In this document: positions 63,986-64,000 of the stretch, in pieces
Layout: each line of letters opens with the position of its first letter
Position numbering within the stretch: position 1 is the stretch's first letter
Source: JBCBWG01 sp038523925
GTDB taxonomy: Bacteria > Pseudomonadota > Alphaproteobacteria > Rhizobiales > Hyphomicrobiaceae
Direction: 5' to 3'
Length of the DNA stretch: 64,000 bases
Assembly: GCA_038523925.1 (NCBI GenBank)
Contig: JBCBIY010000014.1
Span: 13,568-77,567, forward strand
Notes under the pieces: model-generated
What the model was told of the DNA's origin: nothing
What the model saw: the letters and a program-made list of their open reading frames with translations, nothing else
Database searches by the model: none
Program-made: the position numbers and the translations under genes

Positions 63986-64000
63986 CGCCGGGCTAACAGG

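Noticed and set aside
63361..64000. Open frames covering the terminal repeats
   Set aside because: They translate the same structured repeats and run into the dehydrogenase gene in a wrong frame.

Overview
This 64 kb window is GC-rich, almost fully coding chromosomal DNA from a Gram-negative alphaproteobacterium, most likely a member of Hyphomicrobiales (Rhizobiales). The signs are a membrane-anchored CycM-type cytochrome c, a eukaryote-like NADP isocitrate dehydrogenase, a DUF1134 (EipA-like) envelope protein, NDUFAF3- and NDUFAF6-like genes behind secDF, a HisKA_2-type histidine kinase, a BolA/monothiol glutaredoxin pair and kdsB. I see no rRNA, tRNA, phage, transposase, plasmid or CRISPR signal, so this looks like core genome with some accessory genes.

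Layout. 1-4.4 kb: a truncated PAS histidine kinase, a secreted zinc metallopeptidase, and two permeases plus a binding protein of a polar amino acid ABC importer with no ATPase gene beside them. 4.6-10.5 kb: a branched-chain amino acid importer on the minus strand (livH-livM-livG-livF, a small membrane protein, then a LivJ/K-type binding protein after a repeat-filled gap). 10.8-18 kb: a 2OG-Fe(II) oxygenase, a PfkB sugar kinase, a SnoaL-like protein, alanine dehydrogenase with a divergent Lrp/AsnC regulator, ilvD, and a Sel1/TPR-like secreted protein. 18-25.7 kb: a DUF815-type AAA ATPase opposite a protein-export operon (yajC-secD-secF) that continues into homologues of two mitochondrial complex I assembly factors and a large secreted SGNH hydrolase.

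26-41 kb is more accessory: a cytochrome P450, a membrane-anchored PP-loop (asparagine-synthase-like) protein, trmFO, a lipoprotein with a transglutaminase-like Cys-His-Asp pattern, RidA plus a thioesterase, a family 2 glycosyltransferase behind an AT-rich palindromic leader, an extended EipA-like protein, a complete class A beta-lactamase, a membrane-SRPBCC fusion, icd and an FkbM methyltransferase. 41-54.6 kb is mostly housekeeping: a TrmJ with an extra Cys-rich N-terminus, rpsD, a tandem PqiA-type protein, grxD/bolA, a two-Cys OhrR-type regulator, purL, an MFS transporter, an SDR, pheA, kdsB and cycM. 54.8-62.6 kb is a Yej-type peptide ABC importer with two tandem binding proteins (A1-A2-B-E-F), followed by a GhrA-type 2-hydroxyacid dehydrogenase.

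The most unusual thing seen is a family of structured intergenic repeats of about 105 bases, present as a tandem pair at 5.93-6.14 kb and as three copies at 63.6-64.0 kb. Each full copy carries a 10-bp hairpin and a second, nested hairpin whose stem sequence changes between copies while staying paired. Both clusters begin about 20 bases after a stop codon and point the same way relative to the upstream gene. They are candidates for an undescribed REP/BIME-like or 3'-end RNA element.
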